The translations under genes were made by a program, and so were the position numbers. From Candidatus Enterenecus merdae (GTDB lineage: Bacteria; Bacillota; Clostridia; Oscillospirales; Oscillospiraceae), in contig DVJZ01000049.1 of assembly GCA_018716385.1 (NCBI GenBank), forward strand, positions 1 to 64,000: 64,000 bases of DNA. Reading direction: 5' to 3'. The notes beneath the pieces are model-generated. The model ran no database searches. It saw only the letters and a list, made by a program, of their open reading frames with translations, and was not told where the DNA came from. Positions within the stretch are counted from its first letter, which is position 1. The number at the start of each line of letters is the position of its first letter. Positions 1 through 7,076 of the stretch are shown in pieces.

Positions 1-36
1 CCACGCCTGCCACCCGTAGGGCAAGACTGTCGGACT

Positions 37-1077
37 TCACTTTGCTGTGGTGTCAGTGACAGAGACAGGGGGTATCCCAACATCACTGTCACTGCTGTCA
101 TCACTGTCACCCGCCTGCCTTGTGAGCGCAATCAGCCTGCCCTCTTTCTTCCTGCGGTACGCATACCCGATATGGTTGTCCTCTAAGAAAGTCGTGCGGT
201 ACTCATTGAGCCACTTGGTAATGACGGTGGGCGGGGTGTCTGTTTCTTTCATCGCCGCCAGAAGCTCCGTGGCTGTACCGCACCAGTTCTCTTTATCCTG
301 CATAAACTCTACGAGCCGAAAAAGGACAGGCGGTATGCTTTCCCTCGCAAGTTGCTCCTGCCCCTTGCGCTCCACCATTTCCCAACTGCATTCCCTGAAA
401 CGCAGGACAAACTCCTGATACTCAATATCCCTGCCGACGCAGTAGAGCCTTGCGGTATCGGACGCACGGGTTTCCTTTTCCAGTACAAAGGTGGCGTCTG
501 CGCTCCCCGTCAGCCCCGTTGTCCCCGATACCTTGTTGAACACATCACTGTCGTTCTGCTTGCGGATATGGTGGACAACGATGACCGCAAGGGAATGCCT
601 GTCGGCAAACTCCTTAATATGGGAAATGTCCCCGTAATCACTGGCATAGGCGTTGTCCTTTGAGGCGGTGCGTACCTTCTGCAAAGTGTCAATCACAATG
701 AGCCTGCTGTCGGGGTACTCCTTCAGATAGTCCTCCAACTGCACGATCAGCCCGTCCGTCAGCTTGCAGCTCGCCACAGCGAAGTGCAGGCGGCTGTCCG
801 CCTCGTCTGTCAGACGAAAAAGCCTGTCCTGTATGCGGAAAAAGGTATCCTCCAGACAGAGGTACAGCACATCGCCCGCCCGTGTCTCCATCTCCCAGAA
901 TGGCAGTCCCGCCGACACACATAAGCAGAGTTTCAGCATAAACCAGCTTTTGCCGATTTTCTGTGAGCCGCAGAACAGTATCAGCCCCGTGGGAATAAGA
1001 CCGTCCACCACAAAGCGTGGCTTGTCAAGCGGCTGATAGAGCAGGGTATCTGCGTCCACCATGTTCAGCTTTTGCAT
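37..1077 (-). CDS. RepA-like AAA-family ATPase of a mobile element
   Basis: The 346-residue product has a Walker A motif GSQKIGKSW near residues 35-43 and a hydrophobic Walker B strand ending in LIVIDTLQ, the layout of RecA/DnaB-fold AAA_25 ATPases such as plasmid RepA helicases. These commonly act in replication of ICEs and plasmids. The ATG at 1077 is preceded by a strong AAGGAGG; the longer open frame up to 1245 lacks such a site. The C-terminus is rich in Asp and Ser (GDSDDSSDSD), encoded by a small DNA repeat. Composition differs from the neighbouring host genes, which supports transfer. The exact role in the element is inferred. Confidence 0.75.
   Translation of the reverse strand: MQKLNMVDADTLLYQPLDKPRFVVDGLIPTGLILFCGSQKIGKSWFMLKLCLCVSAGLPFWEMETRAGDVLYLCLEDTFFRIQDRLFRLTDEADSRLHFAVASCKLTDGLIVQLEDYLKEYPDSRLIVIDTLQKVRTASKDNAYASDYGDISHIKEFADRHSLAVIVVHHIRKQNDSDVFNKVSGTTGLTGSADATFVLEKETRASDTARLYCVGRDIEYQEFVLRFRECSWEMVERKGQEQLARESIPPVLFRLVEFMQDKENWCGTATELLAAMKETDTPPTVITKWLNEYRTTFLEDNHIGYAYRRKKEGRLIALTRQAGDSDDSSDSDVGIPPVSVTDTTAK
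81..110. repeat. two 12-bp direct repeats
   Basis: CATCACTGTCAC occurs at 81-92 and again at 99-110, separated by 6 bases, inside the 3' end of the RepA-like gene where it encodes an Asp/Ser-rich tail. It may be simple coding repetition, or iteron-like repeats as found near replication initiator genes. The sequence does not decide between these. Confidence 0.4.
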
Positions 1078-1415
1078 GGGTATCCTCCTTCCGCTTTCGT
1101 CTGGTTGTTGCATACTTGTCCATAGGCAATAGACCTCCTTAAAATTTTTATATCCCTGCCACAAGGACGGGGATATGTAGGCACAGCCATTCCATACGGT
1201 TCCACGCTTTCCCAAAGCGGCGTTGTCACTGCCTATGCTGTGCATGGATTAAGCAATGGGTACGCTCATATCATGGCGCACTGTCCGTTGCGGCAGGTAT
1301 CCCTCTGGCGGCTGCTGTGAAGTTGTCAAGGTACAGACGGGCAGACCTGCCCCTACCTTACAGCCCGTGCGGATAGCCGGTTTTGGACACTGTGTTCTGA
1401 TTTTTTGAAAAAGAA

Positions 1416-1462
1416 AAGCACCTGCATATATCCGTTCTTTTCTCGGATAGTTGCAAGTGCTT
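1416..1462 (-). terminator. hairpin with T-run upstream of the RepA-like gene
   Basis: Arms of 19 bases (1416-1434 and 1444-1462, three mismatches) flank a 9-base loop. On the minus strand the hairpin is followed by TTTTCTTTTT, the form of an intrinsic terminator. It lies between any promoter near 1500 and the RepA-like gene at 1077, so it could be a leader attenuator. The stretch 1078-1632 holds no other gene I can support: the open frame at 1249-1467 starts inside this hairpin and has no ribosome binding site. Confidence 0.6.
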
Positions 1463-1560
1463 GCCATCAGATAAATCCGTATTCAGTTGTATATGTTCTC
1501 TAACAGAAGTTTACATCAGTCAAGGAAGTACATACCACACTCCATCCAAACAGGCGGGCT

Positions 1561-1588
1561 GTCACCGCCGGTCGGGACCGCATAGAAT
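1561..1588 (+). promoter_or_regulatory. sigma-E-like promoter for the cotJ operon
   Basis: GTCACC at 1561-1566 and CATAGAAT at 1581-1588 are separated by 14 bases. The -10 agrees well with the mother-cell sigma-E consensus CATACAAT, while the -35 agrees only in GTCA. cotJ operons are sigma-E dependent in Bacillus subtilis, which makes the match plausible. Confidence 0.4.
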
Positions 1589-1592
1589 GGGA

Positions 1593-1607
1593 TGACAGTT
1601 TCTGTCA
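1593..1607. promoter_or_regulatory. 15-bp palindrome in the cotJ leader
   Basis: TGACAG-TTT-CTGTCA is a perfect inverted repeat just downstream of the proposed -10 and upstream of the ribosome binding site. It could be an operator or a small leader hairpin. No binding protein can be named from sequence. Confidence 0.35.
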
Positions 1608-1632
1608 AACCTTTCGTGAGGAGGCGACGTGA

Positions 1633-2094
1633 TTGGATTCCAACACCGCACCCAATTCCCGGCATTGCGAGGACGGGCAGGGAACGCTTTCCCACTGCTC
1701 CCCGCTGGCGGTTCCGTTTGTTCCCTTCCAGCAGCAGGGGAGCAAGCTATATGACCAGAAGGACGCCCTGGCAAACGGCACGCTGTTCCCAGGGCTCAAC
1801 TTGCCCTTCCATTTGAAGGCACAGGCGGCCACCCTGGCCGAGGGGGCCGCGGCTGAGCTGCAGGCCCTGAATTTTGTGATCACCGAGCTGGGCCTCTACC
1901 TGGACACCCACCAGGAGGACGCGGAGGCGGCTGCCCTCTTCCAGCAGTACACCCGTCTGGCCGAGCAGGGCAGACGCCGTTATGAGGCCATGTACGGCCC
2001 GCTGACCCAGGCCAACGCCATCCAGAACGGCGTCTACACCTGGCTGAACGACCCCTGGCCCTGGGAGTATCGCAGAGAGGGGGGTGACAACTAA
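1633..2094 (+). CDS. cotJB: CotJA-CotJB fused spore coat protein
   Basis: Residues about 26-62 carry a CotJA-like motif (FVPFQ, LYDQKDALANGTLFPGL, PF), and residues about 65-153 match CotJB (ELGLYLDTH, YEAMYGPL, PWPWE). In most spore formers these are two genes of about 50-80 and 85-90 codons; here they form one 153-residue reading frame with no stop between them. The start is TTG with GAGGAGG at 1618-1624, eight bases upstream. Its TAA abuts the ATG of cotJC. The proteins are mother-cell coat components that partner with the CotJC catalase. The family match is confident; the fusion is read directly from the frame. Confidence 0.8.
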   Translation: MDSNTAPNSRHCEDGQGTLSHCSPLAVPFVPFQQQGSKLYDQKDALANGTLFPGLNLPFHLKAQAATLAEGAAAELQALNFVITELGLYLDTHQEDAEAAALFQQYTRLAEQGRRRYEAMYGPLTQANAIQNGVYTWLNDPWPWEYRREGGDN

Positions 2095-2691
2095 ATGTTC
2101 GTCTATGAGAAAAAACTACAGTACCCGGTTCGCATCAAAAACTGCAACCCCAAGCTGGCCGCGGCCATCATCTCCCAGTACGGGGGGCCTGACGGCGAGC
2201 TGGGCGCCTCCCTGCGCTATCTCAGCCAGCGCTACGCCATGCCCTACCCGGAGCTGAAGGGGCTGCTGACCGACATTGGCACCGAGGAGTTGGGCCATCT
2301 GGAGATGATCGGCGCCATCGTCCACCAGCTGACCCGCAAGCTCAGCGATGAGCAGATCAAGACCGCCGGCTTTGACGCCTACTTCGTGGACCACACCACC
2401 GGGGTCTATCCCACCGCCGCCTCCGGATGGCCCTACAACGCGGCCTCCATGGCTGTGAAGGGGGATGTGATCTGCGACCTGACCGAGGACCTGGCCGCCG
2501 AGCAGAAAGCCCGGGTCACCTACGACAACATCCTGCGCCTGTCTGATGACCCCGACGTCAGCGACGTGATCCGCTTTTTGCGGGAGCGGGAGATCGTGCA
2601 CTTCCAACGCTTTGGCGAGGCCATTGAGCTGGCTAAGCAGCGTATGAACCAAAAGAACGTCTATTATATGAACCCGGCCTTTGACCGGTGA
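2095..2691 (+). CDS. cotJC: CotJC, manganese-catalase-like spore coat protein
   Basis: The 198-residue protein begins MFVYEKKLQYPV and contains the ferritin-like metal ligands of the manganese catalase family, including E..H in TDIGTEELGHLEM (about residues 58-70) and a second set near REREIVHFQRF. CotJC is a coat-associated protein made in the mother cell and thought to protect or crosslink the coat through peroxide chemistry. The start codon follows the cotJAB stop directly, so translation is likely coupled. A strong terminator follows. Length agrees with B. subtilis CotJC (about 190 residues). Confidence 0.9.
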   Translation: MFVYEKKLQYPVRIKNCNPKLAAAIISQYGGPDGELGASLRYLSQRYAMPYPELKGLLTDIGTEELGHLEMIGAIVHQLTRKLSDEQIKTAGFDAYFVDHTTGVYPTAASGWPYNAASMAVKGDVICDLTEDLAAEQKARVTYDNILRLSDDPDVSDVIRFLREREIVHFQRFGEAIELAKQRMNQKNVYYMNPAFDR

Positions 2692-2700
2692 AACATCCCC

Positions 2701-2739
2701 GCTGGGCCGTCCGGAAAACCGGGCGGCCCGGCGTTTTTT
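2701..2739 (+). terminator. intrinsic terminator after cotJC
   Basis: A GC-rich hairpin (GCTGGGCCGTCCGG pairing with CCGGGCGGCCCGGC around an AAAA loop) is followed by GTTTTTT. It ends the cotJ transcript. Confidence 0.85.
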
Positions 2740-2747
2740 CATTTTCT

Positions 2748-2776
2748 TTGAAATTCGATCAAAGGAGTAGTATAAT
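2748..2776 (+). promoter_or_regulatory. sigma-A promoter for bcp operon
   Basis: TTGAAA (2748-2753) and TATAAT (2771-2776) with exactly 17 bases between, upstream of the peroxiredoxin gene and just after the cotJ terminator. Confidence 0.75.
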
Positions 2777-2853
2777 GACAGGCAGCCCGGCCTCTGGCCC
2801 CGCTGTATGCCGGCCCGGGCTCTATGTCACCAAAGATAAAAGGAGTGATCGCC

Positions 2854-3324
2854 ATGCTGAACGTGGGCACGAAAGCCCCTGATTTCACCCTGTCCGACCA
2901 GGACGGGAACCAGGTCCGCCTGTCCGATTTCCTGGGCCGGAAGGTGGTGCTGTATTTCTACCCCAAGGACAACACACCCGGCTGCACCCGGCAGGCCTGC
3001 GCCTTTGCCGAGCGCTACCCGGCCTTCCAGGCTCAGGGGGTGGTTGTCATCGGGATCAGTAAGGATTCCGCCGCCTCCCACCAGAAGTTTGCTCAAAAAT
3101 ATGAACTGCCCTTCCTGCTGCTGGCCGACCCGGAGCTGCAGGCCATTCAGGCCTATGGGGTCTGGCAGGAGAAGAAGCTCTACGGCAAGGTGAGCATGGG
3201 CGTGGTGCGCACCACCTATCTCATCGATGAACAGGGGATCATCGTTCAGGCCCAGGAGAAGGTTAAGCCGGACACCAACGCCCAGGACTTCCTGGCCTAT
3301 GTGGAGGGGGTGGGCACATGCTGA
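2854..3324 (+). CDS. bcp: thioredoxin-dependent thiol peroxidase (BCP-type peroxiredoxin)
   Basis: This 156-residue protein has the peroxiredoxin core with the peroxidatic cysteine in PGCTRQAC (about residues 42-49); the second Cys five residues later is the usual resolving Cys of the BCP/PrxQ class. It reduces hydrogen peroxide and organic peroxides with thioredoxin in the cytoplasm. The ATG at 2854 has AAAGGAG at 2838-2844; the longer frame from 2824 lacks support. Its last codons overlap the next gene by 7 bases, so bcp, the rhodanese gene and yaaA form one translationally coupled operon concerned with peroxide and sulfur stress. Confidence 0.9.
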   Translation: MLNVGTKAPDFTLSDQDGNQVRLSDFLGRKVVLYFYPKDNTPGCTRQACAFAERYPAFQAQGVVVIGISKDSAASHQKFAQKYELPFLLLADPELQAIQAYGVWQEKKLYGKVSMGVVRTTYLIDEQGIIVQAQEKVKPDTNAQDFLAYVEGVGTC

Positions 3325-3686
3325 GGAGACTGGCCCAGCTGCTGGGCGGCGGCCAGGATGGCGGCGGCTACCACCACATCTCCCCCCAGCAGGCCAAACA
3401 GCATATGCAGGAGCATCCCGATGCCGTCATTCTGGACGTGCGGGAGCGGGACGAGTACGCCCGCGGCCACATTCCCCGGGCCACCCTGCTGCCCTTGAGC
3501 ATCTTCAACGAGGCACAGGCGGCCCAGGCCATCCCCGGTGGCAAGGACACCCAGGTGCTGGTCTATTGCCAAAGCGGAGGCCGCAGTCGCATGGCCGCAG
3601 AGGCCCTTGCCGACATGGGCTACACCCAGGTCTATGACTTTGGCGGCATCCTGCGCTGGCCCTATGAGGTGGAGCAGGGGGGATGA
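3318..3686 (+). CDS. rhodanese-domain sulfurtransferase
   Basis: A single rhodanese domain fills this 122-residue protein, with the active-site loop CQSGGR (in VLVYCQSGGRSRMAAEAL) about residues 81-86. The cysteine would carry a persulfide that is passed to an acceptor such as cyanide, thioredoxin or a thiol enzyme. It overlaps bcp by 7 bases and yaaA by 4 (ATGA). The physiological acceptor is not known; the context suggests handling of oxidised sulfur or peroxide damage. Confidence 0.85.
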   Translation: MLRRLAQLLGGGQDGGGYHHISPQQAKQHMQEHPDAVILDVRERDEYARGHIPRATLLPLSIFNEAQAAQAIPGGKDTQVLVYCQSGGRSRMAAEALADMGYTQVYDFGGILRWPYEVEQGG

Positions 3687-4450
3687 AGCTGATCATCGCA
3701 CCGGCCAAGAAGATGCGGGTGGACCGGGACACCCTGCCATGGCGGGATCTGCCTCGGTTTCTGGACCGCTCGGAGGTGATCTATCGGCAGCTACAGTCCA
3801 TGTCCTACGAGCAGCTCAAGGCCCTCTGGAAGTGCAACGACCAGATCGCCGCCCTCAACTTGGACCGGCTGGCCCGCTCCGACCTGCGCCGGGACCTGAC
3901 CCCTGCCATTCTGGCCTACGAGGGGACCCAATACCAGTACATGGCCCCCGGGGTGTTCACCCAGGCCGCCTTCGACTACACTCAGGATCACCTGCGGATC
4001 CTCTCCGGGCTGTACGGGGTGCTACGCCCCTTTGATGGGGTGATCCCCTATCGACTGGAGATGCAGGCCAAGCTAAAAATAGGACAGGCAAAAGACCTTT
4101 ACAGTTACTGGGGCAGTTCCATCGCAGACGAGCTCTATCGGGAGACCGACTGCGTGGTCGATCTGGCCTCCAAGGAGTACAGCCGCTGCGTCACCCAGCA
4201 CCGCCCGGCAGGGACACGATGGATTACCTGCGTGTTCGGGGAACTGGCAGGCGGCAGGGTAGTGGAAAAGGGCACCCTGTGCAAGATGGCCCGGGGCGAG
4301 ATGGTGCGTTTTCTAGCCGAGCAGGGGGTGGATAGCCCGGAGGGAATCAAGGACTTCCAGGGGCTGGACTATACCTTTTCTCCCGCCCACTCCGATGGGG
4401 AGACCTACACCTTCCTGCTGCAGCCAAAGGAGGGCAGCAGGTGTGGATGA
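3683..4450 (+). CDS. yaaA: YaaA family peroxide stress protein
   Basis: The protein (255 residues) starts MKLIIAPAKKMRV and has the YaaA/DUF328 signatures GLYGVLRPFDGVIPYRLEM and VDLASKEYSR. In Escherichia coli YaaA lowers free iron and so limits Fenton damage during peroxide stress; structures show a DNA-binding fold. The ATG overlaps the rhodanese stop (ATGA). Grouping with bcp supports the peroxide-stress role. Biochemical mechanism in this organism is not established. Confidence 0.85.
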   Translation: MKLIIAPAKKMRVDRDTLPWRDLPRFLDRSEVIYRQLQSMSYEQLKALWKCNDQIAALNLDRLARSDLRRDLTPAILAYEGTQYQYMAPGVFTQAAFDYTQDHLRILSGLYGVLRPFDGVIPYRLEMQAKLKIGQAKDLYSYWGSSIADELYRETDCVVDLASKEYSRCVTQHRPAGTRWITCVFGELAGGRVVEKGTLCKMARGEMVRFLAEQGVDSPEGIKDFQGLDYTFSPAHSDGETYTFLLQPKEGSRCG

Positions 4451-4486
4451 ATTCATCCAAAAGCACCCAAAAGCGGGAGATAAGCC

Positions 4487-4515
4487 TTGAAATCCGGATC
4501 TGGGTGTGCTATGAT
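4487..4515 (+). promoter_or_regulatory. sigma-A promoter for scfA
   Basis: TTGAAA (4487-4492) and TATGAT (4510-4515), 17-base spacer, 31 bases before the SCIFF start codon. Confidence 0.7.
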
Positions 4516-4546
4516 GAAGCAAACCAAACGAATGGAGGGAGAATCC

Positions 4547-4690
4547 ATGACCCACATCCAGACGATCAACGGCGCCACGTTGAAGAGCAGCGCCGCCCAC
4601 GGCGGCTGCGGTGAGTGCCAGACCTCTTGCCAGTCCGCCTGCAAGACCTCCTGTACGGTCGCCAATCAGACCTGCGAGCATCAGAAATAA
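4547..4690 (+). CDS. scfA: six-cysteine SCIFF peptide precursor
   Basis: A 47-residue peptide (MTHIQTINGATLKSS...) whose second half contains the six-cysteine-in-forty-five motif: GGCGECQTSCQSACKTSC and a later C, highly conserved across Clostridia. Radical SAM maturases install Cys-to-Thr thioether bonds in this peptide. GGAGGGA at 4534-4540 precedes the ATG. The maturase gene follows after a hairpin terminator. The function of the mature product is unknown in the literature; near-universal presence in Clostridia argues for a core role rather than a bacteriocin. Confidence 0.95.
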   Translation: MTHIQTINGATLKSSAAHGGCGECQTSCQSACKTSCTVANQTCEHQK

Positions 4691-4711
4691 GAAACGCGAA
4701 GCGAGCTCCAG

Positions 4712-4738
4712 AAAGGGTGGGCCTGTCCCACCCTTTTT
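4712..4738 (+). terminator. terminator/attenuator between scfA and scfB
   Basis: AAAGGGTGGG and CCCACCCTTT form a perfect 10-bp stem with a CCTGT loop, followed by TT. It sits 22 bases after the scfA stop and before scfB. Partial read-through would give more peptide precursor than maturase. Confidence 0.8.
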
Positions 4739-4772
4739 CTGCGCAAAATGCCATCAAAGGAGAAGATACCCT

Positions 4773-6146
4773 ATGGTTCACACGTTTCAATGTCTGGGCG
4801 TTTTCCTTGCCGTTGACGTATACAGCGGTGCGGTTCACATCCTGGACGAGACCGCTTATGACCTGCTCAACCTGCTGGACGGCCCTTTGCCGGAGGGGGA
4901 TTGCCCCGCTTGGGTGCTTGAGCAACTGTCCGGCCATGGCGCGCAGGCGGTGCAGGGCGCCTGGGAGGAGCTGCAAGCGCTCACCCGGCAGGGGCTGCTG
5001 TTCACCGACGACAGCTACCTGGATCCTGCCGCCGCGGCCCTTTTGCAAAAGGAGGCCCCCATCAAGGCCCTGTGCCTACACGTCTCCCATGACTGCAACC
5101 TGCGGTGCGAGTACTGCTTTGCTTCCACCGGTGATTTTGGCACTGGCAAGCGGGTGACCATGGATGTGGCAACGGCCAAGAAGGCCATTGACTTTGTCAT
5201 CCAGCGCTCGGGCAAGCGGCGGAACATCGAGGTAGACTTCTTCGGCGGGGAGCCCCTGATGGCCATGGACACCGTCAAGGCCACCGTGGACTACGCCCGC
5301 TCTCTGGAAGAGAAATACGATAAGAGCTTCCGCTTTACCATCACCACCAACGGCGTACTGCTCAACGACGAGACCATCGAGTACATCAACCGGGAGATGT
5401 CAAACGCGGTGCTGTCCCTGGACGGACGCCCTGAGGTCAACGACGCCATGCGCAAGACTGCCGCGGACACCGGCAGCTATGAGGTGATCCTGCCCAAGTT
5501 CCAGAAGCTGGTGGCCGGCAGGGGGGAGAAGGACTACTACCTGCGCGGGACCTTTACCCGGCACAACCGGGATTTTGCCGCAGACGTGCTCCACATTGCC
5601 GACCAGGGCTTCCGCCACGTCTCGGTGGAACCTGTGGTGGGAAGCCCTGAGCAGGACTACACCTTCCGGGAGGAGGATCTGCCCGGGCTGCTTCAGGAGT
5701 ATGAGAACCTGGCCGAACAGCTTCTGGACCGGGACGACGTGAATTTCTTCCATTTCCATGTGGATCTGTCCCAGGGCCCCTGCGTCATCAAGCGGGTGCG
5801 GGGGTGCGGGGCCGGGTGCGAATACGTGGCCGTCACCCCGGACGGCGACATCTATCCCTGTCATCAGTTCGTGGGCAACGAGGACTACCGCCTGGGCAAC
5901 GTCTGGGACGGGAGCTTCAACATGGATCTGTCCCACCGGTTTGCCGACCTGAACATTTACAGCCGTCCAGATTGCCAGACCTGTTGGGCTAAGTTCTATT
6001 GCAGCGGGGGCTGCTCGGCCTCCAACCTCCAGACCAACGGCGATATCAAGCAACCCAACGAGTTTGGCTGCCAGCTGCAGCGCAAACGCCTGGAGTGCGC
6101 CATCGCCATGCAGGCTCGGCGATCCATGGCCCAAAAAGCGAAATAA
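4773..6146 (+). CDS. scfB: SCIFF radical SAM maturase
   Basis: The 457-residue enzyme has an N-terminal peptide-recognition region (about 1-95, including the DETAYDLLNLL segment typical of RiPP recognition elements), the radical SAM motif CxxxCxxC at C108, C112 and C115 (HDCNLRCEYC), and a C-terminal SPASM domain with CGAGCEYVAVTPDGDIYPC and CQTCWAKFYCSGGC binding auxiliary iron-sulfur clusters. It forms thioether crosslinks in the scfA product. The ATG at 4773 is preceded by AAAGGAG; longer frames run back through the scfA terminator. Length fits known thioether maturases. Confidence 0.93.
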   Translation: MVHTFQCLGVFLAVDVYSGAVHILDETAYDLLNLLDGPLPEGDCPAWVLEQLSGHGAQAVQGAWEELQALTRQGLLFTDDSYLDPAAAALLQKEAPIKALCLHVSHDCNLRCEYCFASTGDFGTGKRVTMDVATAKKAIDFVIQRSGKRRNIEVDFFGGEPLMAMDTVKATVDYARSLEEKYDKSFRFTITTNGVLLNDETIEYINREMSNAVLSLDGRPEVNDAMRKTAADTGSYEVILPKFQKLVAGRGEKDYYLRGTFTRHNRDFAADVLHIADQGFRHVSVEPVVGSPEQDYTFREEDLPGLLQEYENLAEQLLDRDDVNFFHFHVDLSQGPCVIKRVRGCGAGCEYVAVTPDGDIYPCHQFVGNEDYRLGNVWDGSFNMDLSHRFADLNIYSRPDCQTCWAKFYCSGGCSASNLQTNGDIKQPNEFGCQLQRKRLECAIAMQARRSMAQKAK

Positions 6147-6170
6147 GCGAAAAAAACTCCGATTTATTTG

Positions 6171-6211
6171 CACCAGGGGCGTCTCACAAGATATGGTGGG
6201 GCGCCCTTTTT
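6171..6211 (+). terminator. probable terminator after scfB
   Basis: An imperfect hairpin (AGGGGCG against CGCCCT with a bulged G, long loop) followed by TTTTT. The rest of the 6147-6420 gap is AT-rich and holds the promoter described next. Confidence 0.5.
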
Positions 6212-6322
6212 GTCTGCTCAACATCCAGCACCAAACCCCGGTTTTGTTTCGCAATTTACATAAATCATTTTACATAAAATTGTGTCGTAAAAAATTTTGG
6301 GGCGAAATTTCCGCAAAAACAC

Positions 6323-6351
6323 TTGCGTTTCCTGAAAAAGTGGGATATAGT
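6323..6351 (+). promoter_or_regulatory. sigma-A-like promoter before spoIIM-like gene
   Basis: TTGCGT (6323-6328) and TATAGT (6346-6351) with a 17-base spacer. A second, sigma-E-like pair lies further down (GAATAGC 6380-6386, 14 bases, CATAGGAT 6401-6408), but it would start transcription almost at the start codon, so I trust it less. Confidence 0.55.
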
Positions 6352-6420
6352 AATGGTTACCGTCAACCGGCGGGAAAGGGAATAGCCAACCGCCCTTCCG
6401 CATAGGATGTCCCCGGGGTG

Positions 6421-7053
6421 ATGGACGTGATGAGGCGATTGGCAAAACGGGCTTTGGCTGAGCGGGGCGAAGGGGACGGACAACTGGTCTCCCTGCTGTT
6501 TTTGAGCGCGTTCTTTTTCCTGGGGCTGCTGGGTGGCCTGTTGTTCGCTGCGTTGGGAGAAGCCAGCCCCGAGTTGTCCGACTACCTGGGCGCGTACTTT
6601 CAGGTCGCTGGAACGGAGGGAGGATGGAGCCCCTCCCCTTGGAGCGCAGTCTGGGAGCTGATTCGTTGGCCGGTTGCTGCCCTGGCGCTGGGCTTTACCA
6701 CGCTGGGGGTCTTTTGTGTCCCGGCGCTGCTGCTGGCCCGGGGTTTTTTGCTCTCCTATTCAGTCTGCCTATTCCTACGCCTGTTTGGGGTCGGGGGGCT
6801 GCTGGCGGCCCTGGTGGTCTTTGGGGTGACGGCGCTGTTTGCCTTGCCAGTCCTGTTTGCGGTCGGCTGCGAGTCGTTTCGCGCCTGCCTAGGCCGGCTT
6901 GGACGCTATGGGGAGCCGGCCAGACCGTCCTTGCGCCAATATCTGGCTACGCTGGTGCCGTCGGCGGGGATGATCGTGGCCGGTGCGGTGGCCCAATGCA
7001 CGCTTATGCCGGCGCTGTTGGACGCCGTATGCGCCCGTTTTTTTGTTTCCTGA
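6421..7053 (+). CDS. spoIIM: SpoIIM-like stage II sporulation membrane protein
   Basis: About 210 residues with a charged N-terminus and four to five hydrophobic segments (roughly residues 20-45, 75-100, 100-125, 125-150 and 175-200). The arrangement LGVFCVPALLLARGFLLSYSV resembles the SpoIIM core, where SpoIIM with SpoIID and SpoIIP drives engulfment septum remodelling. Position directly before xerD matches the spoIIM...xerD order in B. subtilis. The start is uncertain (GTG 6418, ATG 6421 or ATG 6430; the last has GGGGTG at 6415). Similarity is modest, so the identity rests partly on synteny. Confidence 0.65.
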   Translation: MDVMRRLAKRALAERGEGDGQLVSLLFLSAFFFLGLLGGLLFAALGEASPELSDYLGAYFQVAGTEGGWSPSPWSAVWELIRWPVAALALGFTTLGVFCVPALLLARGFLLSYSVCLFLRLFGVGGLLAALVVFGVTALFALPVLFAVGCESFRACLGRLGRYGEPARPSLRQYLATLVPSAGMIVAGAVAQCTLMPALLDAVCARFFVS

Positions 7054-7076
7054 GAAGAGAGAGGTTGTGAGAAGGC

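Larger units (their letters stand above)
1..1545. mobile_element. edge of a probable integrated element
   Basis: The first 1.5 kb is visibly poorer in G+C than the rest of the window and carries one recognisable gene, a RepA-like ATPase typical of integrative conjugative or mobilizable elements of Firmicutes. The composition changes to host-like just before the cotJ operon, so I place the border near 1545-1560. I found no integrase, tRNA or clear att repeat here; the other end lies outside the window. The extent is inferred from composition and gene content only. Confidence 0.45.

Noticed and set aside
1249-1467. 72-codon minus-strand frame upstream of the RepA-like gene
   Set aside because: It begins inside a terminator-like hairpin, has no ribosome site and no recognisable protein features.
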